The notes under the pieces are model-generated. The model made no database searches, was not told where the DNA came from, and saw only the letters and a list, made by a program, of their open reading frames with translations. A stretch of DNA of 9,486 nt, from NCBI GenBank assembly GCA_003152795.1, contig PMBA01000133.1, positions 5,548 to 15,033 on the forward strand, given 5' to 3'. This stretch comes from Acidobacteriaceae bacterium. Its GTDB lineage: Bacteria > Acidobacteriota > Terriglobia > Terriglobales > Acidobacteriaceae. Positions within the stretch are counted from its first letter, which is position 1, and the number at the start of each line of letters is the position of its first letter. Below are positions 1 to 6,514 of the stretch, one piece after another. Made by a program: the position numbers and the translations under genes.

Positions 1-612
1 GCGCTTTTTTGCGACGCCAGCGGACGAATCGTGAACGGGGACGCGGTTTTGCTCGTGGCGGCGCGTGAAATGCAGGCCCGCGGCGCTCTTGCCAATGCCA
101 CCGTCGTGGCCACGACCATGTCGAATATGGGCTTGGAACTTGCGCTCAAGCGGTCGGGCATCAGGATGCTCCGCGCCAATGTCGGCGACAAATACGTGCT
201 TGAAGAAATGCAGCGCGTCGGTGCTGCACTCGGCGGCGAACAGTCGGGCCACATCCTGTTTCGCGATGGCGACGCCACCACCGGTGACGGACTCCTGACC
301 GCGCTTCGAGTGCTTGAAATTATGGTGCGGACGGGCAAGACCCTGGCCGACCTGGTGAGCGATTTGAAGGTGTTTCCGCAAACCATCCGCAATGTACGCG
401 TCCGGCAAAAAACTCCCTTCGCCCAGATTCCGCCAGTGCAAGCGGCGATTACAGCGGCCGAACTGGAACTTGACGGCAATGGCCGAGTGGTTGTGCGTTA
501 CTCCGGCACTGAGGCCTTGGCCCGGGTAATGATTGAAGCGGAATCGAAGGAGCAGATGGATCGCCTTGCCGAATCCATCGTCCAGGCGCTGCAGTCGGCG
601 CTGGGCGCGTAG
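1..612 (+). CDS. glmM: Phosphoglucosamine mutase, C-terminal part (5' end outside window)
   Basis: GlmM interconverts glucosamine-6-phosphate and glucosamine-1-phosphate in the cytoplasm, feeding UDP-GlcNAc synthesis for peptidoglycan and lipopolysaccharide. The frame is open from base 1 and gives 203 residues before TAG. The first visible residues (ALFCDASGRIVNGD) follow what in the family is the Mg-binding DGDxDR loop, which lies just outside the window. Visible family motifs are TMSNMGLE, the VGDKYV stretch, the sugar-specificity loop GGEQSGH near residues 79-85, TTGDG, and the C-terminal phosphate-binding loop RYSGTEALARVMIE. The GEQSGH loop and SNMGLE segment fit GlmM better than phosphomannomutase/phosphoglucomutase paralogues. 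About half of a usual ~450-residue enzyme is present, and the C-terminus looks intact. The nearest gene downstream is 323 bases away, so it is probably the last gene of its unit. Confidence 0.95.
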   Translation, partial: ALFCDASGRIVNGDAVLLVAAREMQARGALANATVVATTMSNMGLELALKRSGIRMLRANVGDKYVLEEMQRVGAALGGEQSGHILFRDGDATTGDGLLTALRVLEIMVRTGKTLADLVSDLKVFPQTIRNVRVRQKTPFAQIPPVQAAITAAELELDGNGRVVVRYSGTEALARVMIEAESKEQMDRLAESIVQALQSALGA

Positions 613-661
613 ACTTGCCCGGAAGCCGAGCTTAACCCCTTACGCGCCAACCTACCGCGGA

Positions 662-700
662 GGGCTTTCTAGCCGCCCCGTGTTGACGAACAGAAAGCCC
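662..700. repeat. Inverted repeat downstream of glmM
   Basis: GGGCTTTCT (662-670) and AGAAAGCCC (692-700) are perfect 9-base complements separated by 21 bases. Position, 50 bases after the glmM stop, suggests a 3' end structure. There is no T-run after either arm and the loop is long, so a classical intrinsic terminator is not supported. Confidence 0.35.
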
Positions 701-716
701 ATCCCAATCCGTTCTC

Positions 717-732
717 CACCAGACATCTGGTG
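717..732. repeat. Perfect palindrome CACCAGA-CA-TCTGGTG
   Basis: Two 7-base arms are separated by 2 bases. The near-zero centre is more like a protein-binding palindrome than an RNA hairpin. It sits about 200 bases upstream of the esterase start, next to a second CACCA/TGGTG pair at 747-768. Confidence 0.4.
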
Positions 733-746
733 ATAGATCGCAATAG

Positions 747-768
747 CACCAAATGACCGTAGTTGGTG
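747..768. repeat. Second CACCAA/TTGGTG inverted repeat
   Basis: CACCAA (747-752) and TTGGTG (763-768) are perfect 6-base complements around a 10-base centre. The arms share the CACCA/TGGTG core with the palindrome at 717-732, giving four half-sites within 52 bases. Function is not known. Confidence 0.3.
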
Positions 769-935
769 AAACGGTTAGCGACAAGTGACCTTCGCCTCGT
801 TCTGCCCGAGTTCACGGCCAAGGAGTTGAAATTGCGCCACATCCATTGACTGTCCTGATTCCCTCGCTGCTACCAACGCCGAGTCCCTCTTAGACTTCTA
901 CCGAAGAATTATTGCTCACTTAGGACGAGGACACC

Positions 936-1868
936 GTGATTAAGGTTTTGATCTTTGCCGCCTGTGTTGCTTCCGCAAGCATCGCTCTGATCGCACAGAC
1001 ACCCGACTGGCAGCCATCCTCAGGACATACCCAAGTACCAATATGGCCCGTCAAGCCACCTGATGCAGTGCCCTACGGACGAGAGGTCACAACGACGGTA
1101 CAGATTCCTGATGAGCCTCCGGCTACTGTCGTTGGCAAGGTGTCGCAACCCACAATGACGGTCTATTCGCCGAACGGACTTAATACGGGTGCTGCGGTAG
1201 TCGTATTTCCTGGCGGCGGCTATTGGGTTTTATATATGGACCTCGAAGGCACGGAGATCTGCGATTGGCTCACGGCTAAGGGCATCACATGTGTCCTATT
1301 GAAGTACCGTGTACCGGGCGAAAACCTTTCGCCGAGGTCCGGCGCCTACCCGAAATCACCTGTGGCATTGGAGGATGCTCAGCGAACCGTCAGGCTGGTC
1401 CGATTCCACGCCGCGGAGTGGGGAATCGATCCACATAAGATCGGCGTACTGGGGACCTCGGCAGGTGGCCATCTCGTGGCGGCAGTGAGCACGAATTTCA
1501 AAAGACGCTTGTACCGTGCTGTTGACGTGGCCGACAAGGAAAGCTGTCGTCCGGATTTCGGTGTGGCTCTTTATCCAGGACACATGCTTGAGAACACTTC
1601 TAAAGAGTTCGAGTTAAATCCCTACGTTCCGGTTACAAAGGAAACTCCGCCCATGTTCCTGTTGCAGGCTGAGGACGACCCGATAGACACTGTGAAAAAC
1701 TCGTTGGTTTATTACTATGCGCTGAAAAATGCCGGAGTTCCGGTAGAGATGCATTTGTATGCTCAAGGAGGCCATGGGTTCGGCATTCGGCGCACCAAGA
1801 TGCCAATCACGGGATGGCCTCCGTTAGTGGAGACGTGGCTAAAGAGTATTGGGATGATTTCGGAATAG
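936..1868 (+). CDS. Secreted alpha/beta-hydrolase, acetyl-esterase/BD-FAE-like
   Basis: This is a 310-residue serine esterase of the alpha/beta-hydrolase fold, exported to the periplasm or outside. Relatives (BD-FAE, Aes/COG0657, often annotated 'endo-1,4-beta-xylanase') mostly remove acyl groups from plant polysaccharides or small esters; the substrate here is inferred. A signal peptide covers residues 1-20 (hydrophobic core, ALIA then QTPDW). FPGGGY at 91-96 is the HGGG-type oxyanion loop, WGIDPHKIGVLGTSAGGH carries nucleophile Ser175, the acid is Asp247 or Asp248 in AEDDPID, and His280 lies in GGHGFG. The triad is therefore complete. The GTG start at 936 is chosen because GAGG at 927-930 is five bases upstream and the signal peptide begins there. 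The gene stands alone and is convergent with the next one. Codon use looks less GC-biased than in glmM, which could mean acquisition. Confidence 0.88.
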   Translation: MIKVLIFAACVASASIALIAQTPDWQPSSGHTQVPIWPVKPPDAVPYGREVTTTVQIPDEPPATVVGKVSQPTMTVYSPNGLNTGAAVVVFPGGGYWVLYMDLEGTEICDWLTAKGITCVLLKYRVPGENLSPRSGAYPKSPVALEDAQRTVRLVRFHAAEWGIDPHKIGVLGTSAGGHLVAAVSTNFKRRLYRAVDVADKESCRPDFGVALYPGHMLENTSKEFELNPYVPVTKETPPMFLLQAEDDPIDTVKNSLVYYYALKNAGVPVEMHLYAQGGHGFGIRRTKMPITGWPPLVETWLKSIGMISE

Positions 1869-1929
1869 TTGGTCCTCGAAGTCAATTGTCGAATCATCGC
1901 GATTACACTCATCCACGGAATTTTGAGCG

Positions 1930-2316
1930 CTATCGCCTGTCATCTGCCGATTGCTTTGCTGGCCCGAGAGCGATCAGTGCAACGCCGACAATAACGAGCG
2001 CTGGTATGTCACCCAGCAGATGTCCGTGTTCGCTCGCATTGCTCAATGCCTGCACCCCCATGATGGCAGCGTGAACCAGGCTCGACCATGCCGTGAAGGC
2101 GATCAGGCTGCGATTTGCCGACGGGTTACGCGATGCGAGCAGTAGGAAAATACCGAGTGTGGCATACACGCCAAGGATCATCTGCTCGTATTCCGGCTGA
2201 TGAGGCTGCCATCTCCACCCGCTCGGCCATAGAAACATCATCAGTGGGTAGACGCCAAGCAAAAAGATCAACCCCACCAGTACCAACACAACCTTCAGTG
2301 CCCGTTCTCGATTCAT
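1930..2316 (-). CDS. Small four-helix membrane protein, DUF6632-like
   Basis: This 128-residue protein appears to cross the inner membrane four times: about residues 8-29, 46-62, 69-90 and 102-118. Between helices 1 and 2 is a Trp/Gln/His-rich loop (WPSGWRWQPHQPEYEQ), and helix 3 contains AWSSLVHAAIMGVQAL. The overall sequence resembles what I remember as DUF6632, a family of unknown function; I cannot verify that without a search. The start is supported by GGGAGGGG (complement of 2321-2328) four bases upstream of ATG. It is monocistronic, convergent with the esterase (61-base gap) and divergent from the response regulator. No catalytic or metal-binding motif is evident, so no function is proposed. 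Confidence 0.75.
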   Translation of the reverse strand: MNRERALKVVLVLVGLIFLLGVYPLMMFLWPSGWRWQPHQPEYEQMILGVYATLGIFLLLASRNPSANRSLIAFTAWSSLVHAAIMGVQALSNASEHGHLLGDIPALVIVGVALIALGPAKQSADDRR

Positions 2317-2585
2317 CGTGCCCCTCCCCGCGATGCGATATGACAGTCAGTGGGCTGAGATCTTAGATTTTAGGGGCACCGCAAGTCAACCCAAGGATAA
2401 GGAGCTGGCTAATACTTTGAGCGGGTTGTTGGCGAAACTTCGCCATAGTACTCATCCCTACAATTCCTTCTGTTCAACCCTTCCTTAAAGTACGTCCATT
2501 TGTACGACCCGGTAATCTTGTGCACTCCGACTAACCGGTCGAGAATGAGAATCGCTTCATAAGTCAGCCGACTCAGAAAAAACTC
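2317..2585. other. Divergent intergenic region upstream of the response regulator
   Basis: No gene is convincing in these 269 bases, which must hold the promoters of both flanking genes. The best sigma70-like match towards the regulator is TTGTGC (2518-2523), 17 bases, GAGAAT (2541-2546), which is weak (3/6 and 4/6). GAGAAT is tandemly doubled at 2541-2552. The regulator has no clear Shine-Dalgarno sequence before its ATG. Confidence 0.3.
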
Positions 2586-3269
2586 ATGAGAATTCTTATT
2601 GTGGAAGACGATGCTGCACTTTCCAGCTTTATCCGGAAAGGACTGGAAGCCGAACATCATGCCGTCGACATTGCCAGCGAGGGGAACCAGGGCCGTGCCA
2701 TGGCCGTGGAGGTCGACTACGATCTGGTAGTGCTTGACCTGAACCTGCCGGGTATTGACGGCTTGTCGGTTCTGAGGAGTTTGCGGCAGCGCAAGGCGAA
2801 CTTGCCCGTCATGATTCTGACCGCCCGCAGCCGCGTCGAAGACCGCGTCCAGTGCCTCGATTCCGGCGCCGACGATTATCTGGTGAAGCCCTTTTCATTT
2901 CTCGAACTGTCGGCGCGCGCCCGCGCGCTGTTGCGCCGCAGCCACCTCCCATCGGAATCGGTTCTCACCGTCCGCGATCTTTGCCTGGACCGGGTCGAAC
3001 GAAAAGTCGCCCGCGCCGGCCGTCACATTGAATTGACAACCAAGGAATTCGCGTTGCTCGAATACCTGATGCGTAATGCCGGGCGCCGCCTGACGCGGGC
3101 GATGATCATTGAACACGTCTGGAACCTGACCTTCGATTCCACCACCAACGTGGTCGATGTCTACATCAACTACCTGCGGCGCAAGGTGGACGACGGCTTT
3201 TCGCCCTCGTTAATTCACACCGTTCGCGGCGTGGGCTACCAGTTGAGTTCCGACGGGGCCTCGGCATGA
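2586..3269 (+). CDS. OmpR/PhoB-family response regulator
   Basis: This 227-residue DNA-binding regulator is switched by phosphorylation of an aspartate. The N-terminal receiver domain (about 1-118) has the acidic pair Asp8-Asp9, phosphoacceptor Asp51 in VVLDLNLPG, Thr79 in MILTAR and Lys101 in LVKPF, so all key residues are present. The C-terminal winged-helix domain (about 127-222) ends with YINYLRRKVD and TVRGVGYQL, typical of the OmpR/PhoB class. It should bind DNA as a dimer; target genes are unknown. The stop codon overlaps the start of the next gene in ATGA (3266-3269), so the two are almost certainly translationally coupled and the downstream protein is the likely phosphorylation partner. 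The ATG at 2586 begins exactly at the conserved MRILIVEDD, although there is no strong ribosome-binding site. Confidence 0.95.
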   Translation: MRILIVEDDAALSSFIRKGLEAEHHAVDIASEGNQGRAMAVEVDYDLVVLDLNLPGIDGLSVLRSLRQRKANLPVMILTARSRVEDRVQCLDSGADDYLVKPFSFLELSARARALLRRSHLPSESVLTVRDLCLDRVERKVARAGRHIELTTKEFALLEYLMRNAGRRLTRAMIIEHVWNLTFDSTTNVVDVYINYLRRKVDDGFSPSLIHTVRGVGYQLSSDGASA

Positions 3270-3964
3270 GCGCCAGTCCCAGTTCTTTTCCGAAGCGGCC
3301 GCAAAGCCGGGATGTGCTCGACGAATTGCTCCATTCGTTAAGCCAGCCCCTCACCAGCTTGCGTTGTTCGCTCGAACTCTCGCTCGAACTTTCACTCGAC
3401 CTCTCCATCGACGAGGCCGCGGACCAGCAGCAGGAAAGTGTCGCCGTGGCTCTGCAACAGACGGAACAGATTGTTGGCATGATCCAGTTGATGCGCGAGT
3501 ATCTGGACGCCGGCCAACCCGGACCGGGGGCATACTCGGCGGCGCTCGCTCCGGCGATGCGGAGCGTGGTTGAGGAACTATCCTCGATCGCCGCCGTACG
3601 CAGCGTCCGGCTGCGTCTGGTGGGCACCTGTGCCGCGACCGTGCCGGTGCCGGAATCCCGCCTGCGCCTGGCTTTGCAGTACTTGATTGCAACCATGATC
3701 GACGCGCAACCTGTGGGAGGCAGTGTTATGCTTCTGCTCGGGGAGGGCCCGGCGGAAGCGGTGCTGCGGGTTGAAGGCGATCGCAGGTGTCGCCAGCCGG
3801 CCGCCGCAACTTCAACCCTGCGCAGAGCACGGCTCGCGATTGCCAGCCGCGTGCTTGAAACCGCGGGAGCCTCGCTCGTCTTCGGCGACCCTGGTCCTGC
3901 CATATCCGATCCTGCTGGATTCGTGCTTCGTATTCCCCGCCGGGTCGCCGCTCCTCCCCGATGA
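3266..3964 (+). CDS. Histidine-kinase-like protein with degenerate ATPase domain
   Basis: This 232-residue soluble protein is coupled by a 4-base overlap to the response regulator. Residues 16-82 resemble a dimerisation/histidine-phosphotransfer helical hairpin: His23 in HSLSQPLTSL matches an H-box and QTEQIVGMIQLMREYL looks like helix 2. Residues 95-225 align in pattern with a kinase ATPase domain, but ALQYLIATMIDA has Tyr139 and Thr143 where the N-box asparagines belong, the DxGxG loop is absent (VEGDRRCRQP at 169-178), and no G2 glycine motif is seen near 185-195. The residue after His23 is Ser instead of the usual Glu/Asp. There is no signal peptide, membrane segment or sensor domain. Inference: it is unlikely to autophosphorylate and may act as a phosphotransfer protein (compare ChpT of alphaproteobacteria) or phosphatase. 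A divergent but active kinase cannot be excluded. Confidence 0.75.
   Translation: MSASPSSFPKRPQSRDVLDELLHSLSQPLTSLRCSLELSLELSLDLSIDEAADQQQESVAVALQQTEQIVGMIQLMREYLDAGQPGPGAYSAALAPAMRSVVEELSSIAAVRSVRLRLVGTCAATVPVPESRLRLALQYLIATMIDAQPVGGSVMLLLGEGPAEAVLRVEGDRRCRQPAAATSTLRRARLAIASRVLETAGASLVFGDPGPAISDPAGFVLRIPRRVAAPPR
3371..3406 (+). repeat. Three imperfect 12-base tandem repeats inside the kinase-like gene
   Basis: The units at 3371-3382, 3383-3394 and 3395-3406 each start CTCGA and encode Leu-Glu/Asp-Leu-Ser, giving LELSLELSLDLS at residues 36-47. The repeat keeps frame and lies just after the H-box helix, so length change would add or remove one helical turn. Synonymous differences between units suggest it is not a very recent expansion. 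Confidence 0.65.
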
Positions 3965-4020
3965 TCTTCGCCGGATCGCTTTAGCTTGAGATTTTGTCGA
4001 ATCCCGCTTGCCCCAGGGAG

Positions 4021-4026
4021 TACAAT
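4021..4026 (+). promoter_or_regulatory. Possible -10 element (TACAAT) of the amidohydrolase gene
   Basis: TACAAT matches the sigma70 -10 consensus at 5 of 6 positions and would place the transcript start near 4033, only 15 bases before the GTG and just ahead of its GGAGG. No good -35 is found at the usual distance (TTGTCG at 3994-3999 has a 21-base spacer). Readthrough from the signalling genes is the alternative. Confidence 0.25.
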
Positions 4027-4047
4027 CCAGCCTTTCCGGAGGTTGCG

Positions 4048-5373
4048 GTGAAGCGTTGGCTTGTTCGTCTGAGTGTCCTGTCGCTGATTTCCGTGTGCTG
4101 GGCCCAACCAGGCGCTCCCGCGCCGGTGACGCTGATCCGGGCGGGTGTGCTCATTGATGGCGTGTCGAATTCCGCTCGCCGCGACCAACTCATCACCATT
4201 CGCGGAAATATCATCACCGGAGTAGCCGATGCGGGATCGGCGGGCGTCCCAGGAAATCTCCCCGCCGGCGCCACTTTCATCGACCTCTCGCAAGCCACCG
4301 TCCTTCCCGGCCTGATTGACGCCCACACTCACATTTTTCTGCAGGGTGAAGATCCCGCCGAGGGTGGATACGACATTCAACTCCTCAAGCACTCCCTCGC
4401 GTTCCGCGCGGCCAGGGCGACGGTCTCGGTGCGCCGTGCGCTCGATCAGGGCTTCACCACCTTGCGCGACCTGGAAACCGAAGGTGCTGGCTATGGCGAC
4501 GTGGGCATCAAACAGGCCATCACAGGCGGATACATCCCCGGGCCCCGCTTGTTTGTTTCGACCCGCGCAATCTCGACGACTGGCGGATATCCCCTGGAGG
4601 GTTACGCGCCGGAAATAGAAGTGCCGAAGGGCGTCCAGATCATCGACGGCCCCATCGAGGCACGCAAGGCCGCGCGCCAGCAACTCGACCACGGCGCCGA
4701 CTGGATCAAGGTGTACATGACCCATCGGTCGTGGGTCGGCAGGAATGGCGACCTGGTATCGCAACCGACTCTGACGGTGGAGGAACTGCGCGCGATTGTC
4801 GACGAGACTCACGGCTGGGGAAAAAAGGTGGCTTGCCATGCCTACGGCGGAGAAGGCTTGCAGCGCGCTCTCGATGGCGGCTGCGACTCAATCGAGCATG
4901 GCCTGGTGCTGACCGACGCCCAGATCGCGCAGATGATCCGGCAGGGCACGTGGCTCTGCGCAACCCTGAGCGCCTACCTCAGCGGCTGGTCTCCGGCCGA
5001 TACTCAAGAGGGCCAGCGCGACCGCAAGCGCGCGTCCGCTCATGAACAGTCTTTTCGCAAAGCGCTTAAAGCGGGGGTCAAAATCGCCTTTGGCACCGAC
5101 ATCGGAGGAATTCCCTGGAGTGAGCCCATCGCGCAGGAGTTTCCCCACATGGTCGACTTCGGCATGACGCCGATGCAGGCGATCCAAAGCGCGACCTCGC
5201 GGGCCGCCGAACTGCTGGAGATGGACGGCCGGCTGGGAGTAATCGCTCCCGGCGCCTACGCCGACGTGGTCGCCGTTTCTGGCGACCCTTTGGCCAATAT
5301 TAAGATCCTGGAAAATGTCGGCTTCGTCATGAAGGACGGTAAAGTATTCAGGAACGACCTGGTATCGAAGTGA
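4048..5373 (+). CDS. Exported metal-dependent amidohydrolase (imidazolonepropionase/prolidase-like)
   Basis: This is a 441-residue amidohydrolase-superfamily enzyme (COG1228 type) expected in the periplasm. Relatives include imidazolonepropionase-like proteins and Xaa-Pro dipeptidases; the substrate is unknown. Residues 1-19 form a signal peptide ending CWA before QPGAPAP. The metal ligands are visible in order: His93 and His95 (LPGLIDAHTH), Lys221 (GADWIKVY, the lysine usually carboxylated), His264 (ACHAYG), His284 (SIEHG) and Asp351 (AFGTDIGG), the pattern of a binuclear site. The C-terminal MTPMQAIQSATSRAAELL and GVIAPGAYADVVAV are family hallmarks. I chose GTG at 4048 because GGAGG (4038-4042) lies five bases upstream and the signal peptide starts there; a TTG at 3994 would add 18 residues before the export signal. 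A CBS-domain gene follows 40 bases later, probably co-transcribed. Confidence 0.92.
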   Translation: MKRWLVRLSVLSLISVCWAQPGAPAPVTLIRAGVLIDGVSNSARRDQLITIRGNIITGVADAGSAGVPGNLPAGATFIDLSQATVLPGLIDAHTHIFLQGEDPAEGGYDIQLLKHSLAFRAARATVSVRRALDQGFTTLRDLETEGAGYGDVGIKQAITGGYIPGPRLFVSTRAISTTGGYPLEGYAPEIEVPKGVQIIDGPIEARKAARQQLDHGADWIKVYMTHRSWVGRNGDLVSQPTLTVEELRAIVDETHGWGKKVACHAYGGEGLQRALDGGCDSIEHGLVLTDAQIAQMIRQGTWLCATLSAYLSGWSPADTQEGQRDRKRASAHEQSFRKALKAGVKIAFGTDIGGIPWSEPIAQEFPHMVDFGMTPMQAIQSATSRAAELLEMDGRLGVIAPGAYADVVAVSGDPLANIKILENVGFVMKDGKVFRNDLVSK

Positions 5374-5413
5374 TGGAGCTTGAAGAACCAGTGCGGGGCC
5401 AAGAAGGGGTGCG

Positions 5414-5833
5414 ATGAATATTCTGGACATGTGTGATTCGGAAGCGGCTTCGGTTCCGGTGGAAGCGACCGCCGAGCGGGCGATCCGGGCAATGCTCGAC
5501 CGGCACGTCGGAGCGGTCGCTGTCATTGACGAGAGCCTTCGCGTCGCTGGAATTTTTACGGAACGGGATGTCCTCCGCCGCCTCTCGCTCGGTGAGCGCG
5601 ACCCGCGAAAACTTTCCGTTCGCGAAGTCATGACCACGCCAGTCGAGATGGCGACCCGCGCTACCACCGCCGCCGAAGCCCTTGCCACCATGGTGGAGCG
5701 CCACTACCGGCACTTGCCCATCGTCGATGACGATGGCAGGTTGCTGGGGATGCTTTCCATTCGCAACCTGCTCCAGGCGCAGATTGACACGCTGACGCGT
5801 CAGCTCGATCAGGCGCGGTCGGTTGTGCTCTAA
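5414..5833 (+). CDS. Two-CBS-domain protein
   Basis: This 139-residue cytoplasmic protein consists almost only of a CBS pair, a module that binds adenosine nucleotides such as AMP, ATP or S-adenosylmethionine and usually acts as an energy or ligand sensor. CBS1 spans about 8-60 and contains GIFTERD (46-52), the ribose-phosphate-contact pattern GxxTxxD. CBS2 spans about 72-125 with MTTPVEMATRATTAAEAL and GMLSIRN, where the last Asp is replaced by Asn, so the second site may be weaker. A short amphipathic helix (QIDTLTRQLDQA) closes the chain. The start follows AGAAGGGG at 5402-5409, four bases before ATG. It lies 40 bases after the amidohydrolase on the same strand; a functional link to that exported enzyme is not obvious. 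Stand-alone CBS pairs often have no assigned partner. Confidence 0.92.
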   Translation: MNILDMCDSEAASVPVEATAERAIRAMLDRHVGAVAVIDESLRVAGIFTERDVLRRLSLGERDPRKLSVREVMTTPVEMATRATTAAEALATMVERHYRHLPIVDDDGRLLGMLSIRNLLQAQIDTLTRQLDQARSVVL

Positions 5834-5873
5834 GTATGCGCTCTGTCGGCACACCGGAAAAAGCGCCCCGGCG

Positions 5874-6410
5874 TTATTGGTGCGCGTGCGGGCTTTGGGC
5901 GGGGTTCTGGCGGGCTGCCGGCGCGGCCTTCGCGATCTTCACATCAAAACTGATCGGCAACTGTTTTGGCGGGTAGCAGGCCGCGTTATCGCACGCCTGG
6001 TATTTCAGGGTTCCGCGCACGACATACTTGCCTGCCTGCACCGAGTGCAGCGGACGCACCAGCACATCCACGTTGAAGTCTCCCGTGTAGACGTTGAGCT
6101 TCTCGTCGGGTGCGAACGCAAAACTCATATCCTGGCCTTCGGGGTACGTCGTCTTGCCGATGACGATGTCTGTGGTCGCTTCCACCTTCAGCACGGTCGG
6201 GATCAGGAACTCTGACTTCGGCTTGTTGGAATTGATGTGGTACCCGCTCGAAACGCGGAACGAGAGCGGGACCGTAGCCGGTTTACCTTGCACCACGGTC
6301 ACGACCGGAGCGACCCCCATTTTCACAAGGGGACCTTGCGGGCCAAGTTCGTCCTGCGCCCAAACCCCCGCCGAGATGAGCAGCAGCGCGCTAGTCAGAA
6401 AAATTTTCAT
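5874..6410 (-). CDS. Periplasmic DsbD N-terminal-domain (DsbD-alpha) protein
   Basis: This 178-residue protein matches the N-terminal immunoglobulin-like domain of DsbD (PF11412 type), which takes electrons from the membrane domain and passes them to oxidised periplasmic partners. A signal peptide covers residues 1-18 (GVWA then QDELG). The domain spans about 30-160, with GYHINSNKP at 56-64 and the redox pair Cys140/Cys145 in YQACDNAACYPPK. The cysteines are four residues apart, where E. coli DsbD has five. The tail after 160 is rich in Ala, Pro, Gln and His and looks disordered. GGGAG (complement of 6415-6419) four bases upstream supports the ATG. It is the last gene of the ccdA-tlpA-like operon, 104 bases after the thioredoxin gene, and supplies the module that the stand-alone CcdA lacks. 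It is convergent with the CBS gene. Confidence 0.88.
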   Translation of the reverse strand: MKIFLTSALLLISAGVWAQDELGPQGPLVKMGVAPVVTVVQGKPATVPLSFRVSSGYHINSNKPKSEFLIPTVLKVEATTDIVIGKTTYPEGQDMSFAFAPDEKLNVYTGDFNVDVLVRPLHSVQAGKYVVRGTLKYQACDNAACYPPKQLPISFDVKIAKAAPAARQNPAQSPHAHQ

Positions 6411-6514
6411 TTGGCTCCCGTAGAGTCGAGGCTTGCCGCGTCTCCTGCCGCCGCCACAATAAGATGGCAGCCCCCGTCTCCACTAAGGTACTCCAGCTTC
6501 AGGCCGGGTCTAAG

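Larger units (their letters stand above)
613..935. other. Intergenic region between glmM and the esterase gene
   Basis: I find no convincing gene here. It contains three inverted repeats (listed separately at 662-700, 717-732 and 747-768). A possible -35-like TTGACT lies at 846-851, but the best -10 match is only TACCAA at 871-876 with a 19-base spacer, so I do not call a promoter. A Shine-Dalgarno-like GAGG at 927-930 belongs to the gene starting at 936. Base composition looks less GC-rich than in glmM. Confidence 0.6.

Noticed and set aside
662..700. Intrinsic terminator of glmM
   Set aside because: The 9-base inverted repeat has a 21-base loop and no T-run; kept only as a repeat.
1869..1929. 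Shared terminator between the convergent esterase and membrane protein genes
   Set aside because: No stem-loop with useful pairing is visible in the 61-base gap.
3994..4047. Upstream TTG start of the amidohydrolase
   Set aside because: It would place 18 residues ahead of a standard signal peptide, while GTG at 4048 has a well-placed GGAGG.
3166..4839. Long (557-codon) open frame on the minus strand
   Set aside because: It lies antisense to the response regulator end, the kinase-like gene and the amidohydrolase, all of which have strong family motifs. Its product is Arg/Ser-rich with no recognisable domain, as expected for a shadow frame in GC-rich DNA.
4888..5854. Overlapping minus-strand open frames opposite the amidohydrolase end and the CBS gene
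   Set aside because: They are antisense to genes with clear motifs, and their translations show no domain or ribosome-binding site.
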